Source: Hsuehochloa calcarea
Lineage: Eukaryota > Streptophyta > Magnoliopsida > Poales > Poaceae
Direction of reading: 5' to 3'
Assembly: GCA_036346395.1 (NCBI GenBank)
Contig: CM070601.1
Location: 16,365,763 to 16,429,762, forward strand
Length of the DNA: 64,000 nt
This document shows, piece by piece, positions 59,751-64,000 of the stretch. A program made the position numbers and the translations under genes. A model generated the notes under the pieces. It searched no databases and was not told the origin of the DNA. It saw only the letters and a list, made by a program, of their open reading frames with translations. The first letter of the stretch is position 1, and every line of letters starts with the position of its first letter.

Positions 59751-60899
59751 AGGATTCCGATTTTTCCATGCATTTTTATGATTTACTGCTATTTTCAGTG
59801 ATTAAAAGCAATATGAATAATCACAAATAATCAAAACAGTAAATACAATAAATAAATTGCATAAAAAAAATAACAAGGTGAAATATGCTTCAAATGCAAA
59901 AACTGATTCAAAATTTGAATTCTCGAGGCCCTTTCTCACTGGAATATGAATTTTCGGCGCATTCTGCAATTTCCAGGGGCTAAAATGTGAAAAATTCAGT
60001 TCTGAGAAATTTTTCGCGTAATTTACGGAAACTCCGAGGGCCTTTTTGCAAATTGGCCCTTTTTTCGGGTTTTTTTTTTCGTTTTGTCCCGGTTATACGG
60101 GCCGGCCTAAAAGGCCTACCGTTCTTTGGTCATCTGCTCTGTAGGTTAAAACCCGGCGGGGCGTTGGGGACTCGGGGGTAGGGAAAACCCTACCCCCGAG
60201 TTCCCCTTGGGTGGCGGCGGCGGCTCCCTTCTTGGGAGCCGCCGCGTTCTTCTCGAGTGGCGGCGGCTCCCTTCATGGGAGCCGCCGCGGCCGGAGGTGG
60301 CGGGACCGGCGGTCTTCTTTGGCGATCGAGGCGCAGCCGTGCGGGCAGCGCCGGATTGCTCCGAGCGGGGCAGCGTGGGGGCGGCGCCTCAGGCGGGCCG
60401 CCGGCTTGGCGGCAGTGGAGGCGGCCGGAGGTGCGCGGCGGCGGCCACGGCCTGCTCCGGCGAGCTTGCGATGCGACTTCGGTGGCGCCCGCAGCGTGGA
60501 GGCTTCACCTCGACAATGGCTTCTTGCGCGACAGCGGCGGCGTCTTCGGCGGCGCGGCCGGCGGCGTCATGTGGGCGCCGCCGGGCGGCTCCGGCGGTCG
60601 CTACGGTCGGCACCGATGCTACGGACGTCGCGGCGGCGGGCTCGCGACCGTTCTTTCCCTCTCTCGCCTCTGCGGCGCCGGGGCTTGCGGCGGCGGTGCC
60701 TTGGTGGCGGCCGAGTGGCTTCTCTTCTTCCCCTTTCTCGTGATGCATGGCGGCTCTGGCCGGGGATGGGTAATGGCGCCGTGGCGAAATTGACGGCGAC
60801 GGACGAAGCCCGTGGCGGCTTCAAGCCGCGCCATGCGGGCGGTCTCGTCGCGACGATGGTCGATCCGCCATCAGTCTTACGAGAATTATGGAGGGAATA
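59751..60899. other. Probable 5' leader or LTR zone of Copia element B, GC-rich
   Basis: 59751-60055 is AT-rich and runs into the gag side of element B. 60060-60899 is very GC-rich. Three hairpins lie at 60166-60288. Overlapping long frames on both strands (up to about 229 codons) are low-complexity Gly/Ala/Arg frames produced by the GC bias and resemble no protein I know. I cannot place the 5' LTR boundary. Confidence 0.5.
60166..60288. repeat. Three consecutive GC-rich hairpins
   Basis: Hairpin 1: stem CTCGGGGGTAGGG (60171-60183), loop AAAA, and its exact complement to 60200, extendable to 60166-60206 with one bulge. Hairpin 2: GCGGCGGCTCCC (60217-60228), loop TTCTT, exact complement 60234-60245. 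Hairpin 3: the same 12-base arm (60260-60271), loop TTCAT, complement 60277-60288. Hairpins 2 and 3 have identical stems. Confidence 0.9.
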
Positions 60900-62254
60900 A
60901 AATCCGTCGTAAAATAATCTCAATTTGTTGAAAACAAGAGTTTATCTTTGCGGCATGTTTGACTTTTGGCTCTCGTAATGTTGTTTTAGACCATGTCTTT
61001 TCTTTTCAGTTTTTTATGTTGGCAGTTCCTAATGTAAACACCAAATCGTTGTAAGACTTTGGCAGGTAACTTAAAGTACAGTATCATTGTTGCAGACCCT
61101 TTCTTGGATCATTCATTCTTTTACGTGTTCTAAAAAAAATAAGTTGACCCTTGCAAGTTGCAAAAACTATACTAAAACCCACAATTTTATGTCCTTGTCT
61201 CTAGGGTAGCACAGGTACACCATAAAGTGAGAGATTTGGGCCACGAATGGGTTCCATTTGCCCCCCTTTGCATTTTCTTTCAGCATCACATAATTAAACG
61301 CGATAATACAACAAAGGGGATATGTACTTCCCTAGCTAGCTGCCTCAAAGTTTCTTCAGTTTACGAACAGTACTCCTTTCCTTTTCTTGTGAACCATTGC
61401 TGGGTTCACTTCATTCAGGCAGCTATCAAGGCGTTGATCATTGGAGTGTGTAATTTGCCTTCGGATGGGACATTATTGTATTGTTTGCGAACAAGCAAAG
61501 TAGGATGTGCTGGTTTTTTGTAAGTGTAAAGCAACGGCGATTAGTTATGGACAGGTAGTAGTAGCCTTATGATTCGGTCAATCTCAAACATAAACATTCC
61601 GGTTCACGCATTCGAATAAAGGTAGAGTTGAAGGTTTACAACCGAACCAGTTTAACTCACTAGATGTTATGAACTTGACGAGGCACACAATTTTTAGAAC
61701 AAATTGAGGTCTTGATCTGCAACCACCCTGTACCCGGTAGTAACAGCAATGATTTGTTTAAGTTGAGAGCCTGAAAGAATCTGAAGCGAAAGATGTGAGT
61801 TTGATGAGTTCATGTGTAGTTTCAGTTCCCATCAGCAGAATGGAATGGATGGAGAAGAAATCTGCCAATTTGCCGAGCCATCGATCGGTCGCAGAATAAA
61901 ATACGGCCGTCTACTTGTACGGTGACGTGACGCTGGTGCGGACGGGCCAGCGGGTGTGCCCGGAGACTCGCACGCGTGCCTCCCCCGGGCCTACCTTTGG
62001 CCCGGCCGGCGGGCCGGGGCCGACCTCAATTTCGTGGTTGCAGTCAAAGCACCGAAAGCGACCGTCGCCGTCGCCTGCGCCTGCGCCACACGTCCATCTC
62101 GCGACCACTGCAGCTCCAGTACTCGTAGCTAGTCCAGTAGTCCTGCCTAAACTTCTGACCTTACCAAGCCTCACCTCTAGCTGCTGTGGAATGTGCACAT
62201 ATCATCACCGGTTTGAATGACTCTGAAGTCTGAGCAAAAGGTTGTGGTGACACC
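60900..62254. other. Intergenic, unassigned
   Basis: No supported gene. 61227-61523 contains an open frame without recognisable motifs. 61915-62090 is GC-rich with the inverted word GGCCCGGCC/GGCCGGGGCC. Nothing else stands out. Confidence 0.4.
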
Positions 62255-63426
62255 TAGGGGTGAAAACGGATCGGATACGGATGGATATTGGCTCTGTCAT
62301 ATTTGTTTTTACATTTTTTTTCGGATTCGGATACGAATACGAATACTCCGGATACGAATACGGATAAGAATAATATCGAATACGAATACGGAGCGAATAC
62401 GAATTAAAACGAATACGGTCGCGGATATTTTTCGGAACATGAAAACCCCTTAAATTGTATACTAAAAATTAACAAAAACATATAACTAGTTTATTTGATG
62501 CAAACATTCATGAATTATTCATATTTTCAGCAACCACATATAATATTGGCACTAGCAAGTTGCATTAACTAGTTCATCACAAATATAACACTTAGTTTAC
62601 CATATTTAGTTAATAATTTATAACTCACAAAGTCATGAGTCATCACACATTCACACTTAGTTCATCACATACATAAACTTAGTTCACACTAACATTGATC
62701 GGGCTAGATGATTAATCTATACCCAAATGACTGTAACATCCCAAAGTATGTTACAAAAAATATATTAATAAATTTATTATTTTATTGGATTTTCTGAGAT
62801 TTAAAAGAGTTTTCTTGGTTAAAAAAGAAAAAATAAAATAAAGTCAATTATTTAATTTCCTTGTTTTTAATGTCAAAAATAAAATTTATTAAGATTTCTG
62901 GGATTTTATTAGAGTTAAAGTGAAAATAAAAAAATAATTAATTTCTTGAATTTTCTGGATTTTAAAAAGGTTTTCCTATTTTCAAGAATTAAAAATAATT
63001 TATGTGCAAAAATAAAAACCAAATTTAAATTGGAATTAATTTTATTATGTTCAAAATAACTCAATGATTTTTTATGATTTTTTTTCTAGAATTTTTTAAC
63101 TCTATTTGCTATTTTCTAAAAGGATATTTGATTTGTTGTATTTTCTGAAATTCAAAAATCAATTAAAATCTCATTTTCTCTTTTGGGCCGAAATCCTCTT
63201 CTTTTGGGCCGAAATCCGGATATCCGAACTTGGTCTTATGCGAATAATCTGTATCCGTATCCGTATCCGCCGGATAGCATGGCTACCGTATTCGTTTCCG
63301 TTTCCGACAAAAAAATCCGAATTCGTTTCCGATCCGAAAATTATCCGATAAAAATCCGATCCGAGACAATCCGAATCCGTTTCCGTCCGGATCGGTCGGA
63401 AATTATCCGATCCGTTTTCATCCCTA
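62255..63426. mobile_element. hAT-like non-autonomous DNA transposon
   Basis: Terminal inverted repeats TAGGGGTGAAAACGGATCGG (left) and CCGATCCGTTTTCATCCCTA (right), flanked by 8-bp sequences GTGACACC (62247-62254) and GTCACACC (63427-63434), seven of eight identical. An 8-bp duplication and TAGGG ends fit the hAT superfamily. The subterminal regions are full of CGGATACGGAT and CGAATACGAATAC words. There is no transposase frame, so it is non-autonomous. An LTR fragment (62732 to about 63175) occupies its centre. Confidence 0.85.
62732..63175 (+). repeat. Truncated 5' part of a Gypsy-like LTR inside the hAT-like element
   Basis: It starts TGTAACATCCCAAAGTATG, parallel to the start of the solo LTR at 43338. 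It also shares the later block TTTGCTATTTTCTA with nearby TAGAATTTT. Only the AT-rich first 450 bases are present; the GC-rich promoter part is missing. The left flank is ATGAC, and no matching right flank is found, so it is truncated rather than a clean insertion. Confidence 0.7.
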
Positions 63427-63434
63427 GTCACACC

Positions 63435-64000
63435 TACTGATCCACATACTCAAGAGAGCCGGGCACTGAAAGATGGGGGGGGAAGTGGTATGATGACTGA
63501 TGAGGTGGAATAACGATTTTTTTTATAAATAATATATATTTTTAATAGAATTACAAAAATGAATACCCATTTAAAGTTATAAAAATAGGTTTACATCGCT
63601 AGTCCAAATGACGAAACGGATGTGTCACCATTTGAATTGGCGACAGCCGAACAATGACAAATGTCTGTCACCATCTGGAATGGCGCTTTTTATGCAAATC
63701 GTCATTCGTAATGGCGACAAAAACCCCGAAAGTCCATGTCGTCATTTCAAATGGTGACACATCCTCCCCTATAAAAGGCCCACAAAATTTGGGCAAAATT
63801 CACTTTTATTCGAAAAAAAGAGAAAGAGGGGAGGGAAGGGAGAGGAGTAGAGGGGAGGAGTAGAGCCAGCGAAGCGTTGTCTGTCTGGTCGTCCACCTTG
63901 CAGGTAATATTTTTTTAACTGGATGGATTAGATAGCTTTACATGTATGGTTACGTAGTGTTGTATGTTGTAGTACACCATTTTAGGTGTGTAGTTTAGTT
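63435..64000 (+). promoter_or_regulatory. Promoter-like region at the window edge with repeated inverted motifs
   Basis: Four diverged copies of an inverted word, roughly GTCRCCATTYNNAATGGCGAC, lie at about 63626-63646, 63668-63686, 63699-63719 and 63738-63759. They are followed by CTATAAAAGG (63769-63778), a purine-rich leader and a donor-like CAGGTAATA (about 63900). The layout suits the U3-R-U5 part of an LTR or the promoter of a gene to the right; the rest is outside the window. Confidence 0.5.

Noticed and set aside
60207..60900. Long open frames of up to about 229 codons, overlapping on both strands
   Set aside because: They are Gly/Ala/Arg/Pro-rich in every frame, resemble no known protein and result from extreme GC content with few stop codons.
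61227..61523. Open frame of 98 codons on the plus strand
   Set aside because: No recognisable motif, no codon bias, no splice or promoter context; likely chance.

Overview
This is nuclear DNA from a plant, almost certainly a grass (Poaceae, most likely panicoid). The evidence is GC-rich exons beside AT-rich introns and repeats, GT-AG introns, a grass-type G-lectin receptor kinase pseudogene, an F-box gene of the At1g67623-like grass family, and heavy nesting of Copia and Gypsy-type LTR elements, CACTA (En/Spm), hAT and LINE sequence. Species cannot be settled by reading. There is no prokaryotic operon, CRISPR array or rRNA here, and I found no tRNA gene.

Layout from left to right. 1-634: 3' end of a Copia element (RNase H plus a short LTR). 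2138-10763: a complete non-autonomous LTR retrotransposon (about 2.14-kb LTRs, 5-bp TSD TCTGG) with no gag or pol that I can recognise. 11238-15018: a minus-strand G-type lectin S-receptor-like kinase pseudogene, broken by stops, frameshifts, a gag-only Copia element (12015-14131, TSD TTCAT) and a second LTR-like insertion. 15020-19868: intergenic. 20014-29810: a WrbA/FQR1-type NAD(P)H:quinone oxidoreductase gene of four exons. Its first intron is about 8.9 kb and holds a LINE tail, a 2.9-kb solo LTR, a MITE-like element and AT-rich DNA. 33785-35536: an intact seven-exon minus-strand bHLH gene of 335 codons.

36169-51549: a degenerate CACTA region. It carries, in order, a two-exon F-box gene, a TNP2-type transposase remnant, arrays of the inverted motif TCACAGACGGTT/AACCGTCTGTGA, a TNPA-like ORF, and a Ulp1/C48-like protease remnant. 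The TNPA-like ORF is split by a solo LTR (41055-48527) that itself contains another solo LTR (43338-46429). The right CACTA end lies inside the integrase region of a minus-strand Copia element (51553-55285). That element shares one LTR with a second decayed Copia element (55336 to about 59750). 60166-60288 holds three strong hairpins. 62255-63426 is a hAT-like element with an LTR fragment inside it. 63600-64000 is a promoter-like sequence running off the window.

Only two host genes look intact: the quinone reductase and the bHLH factor. The F-box gene has an open two-exon model but sits between CACTA sequences, so it may be a captured copy. The remaining sequence is mostly layered transposons. 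Several insertions are dated relative to one another by perfect target-site duplications found directly in the sequence.
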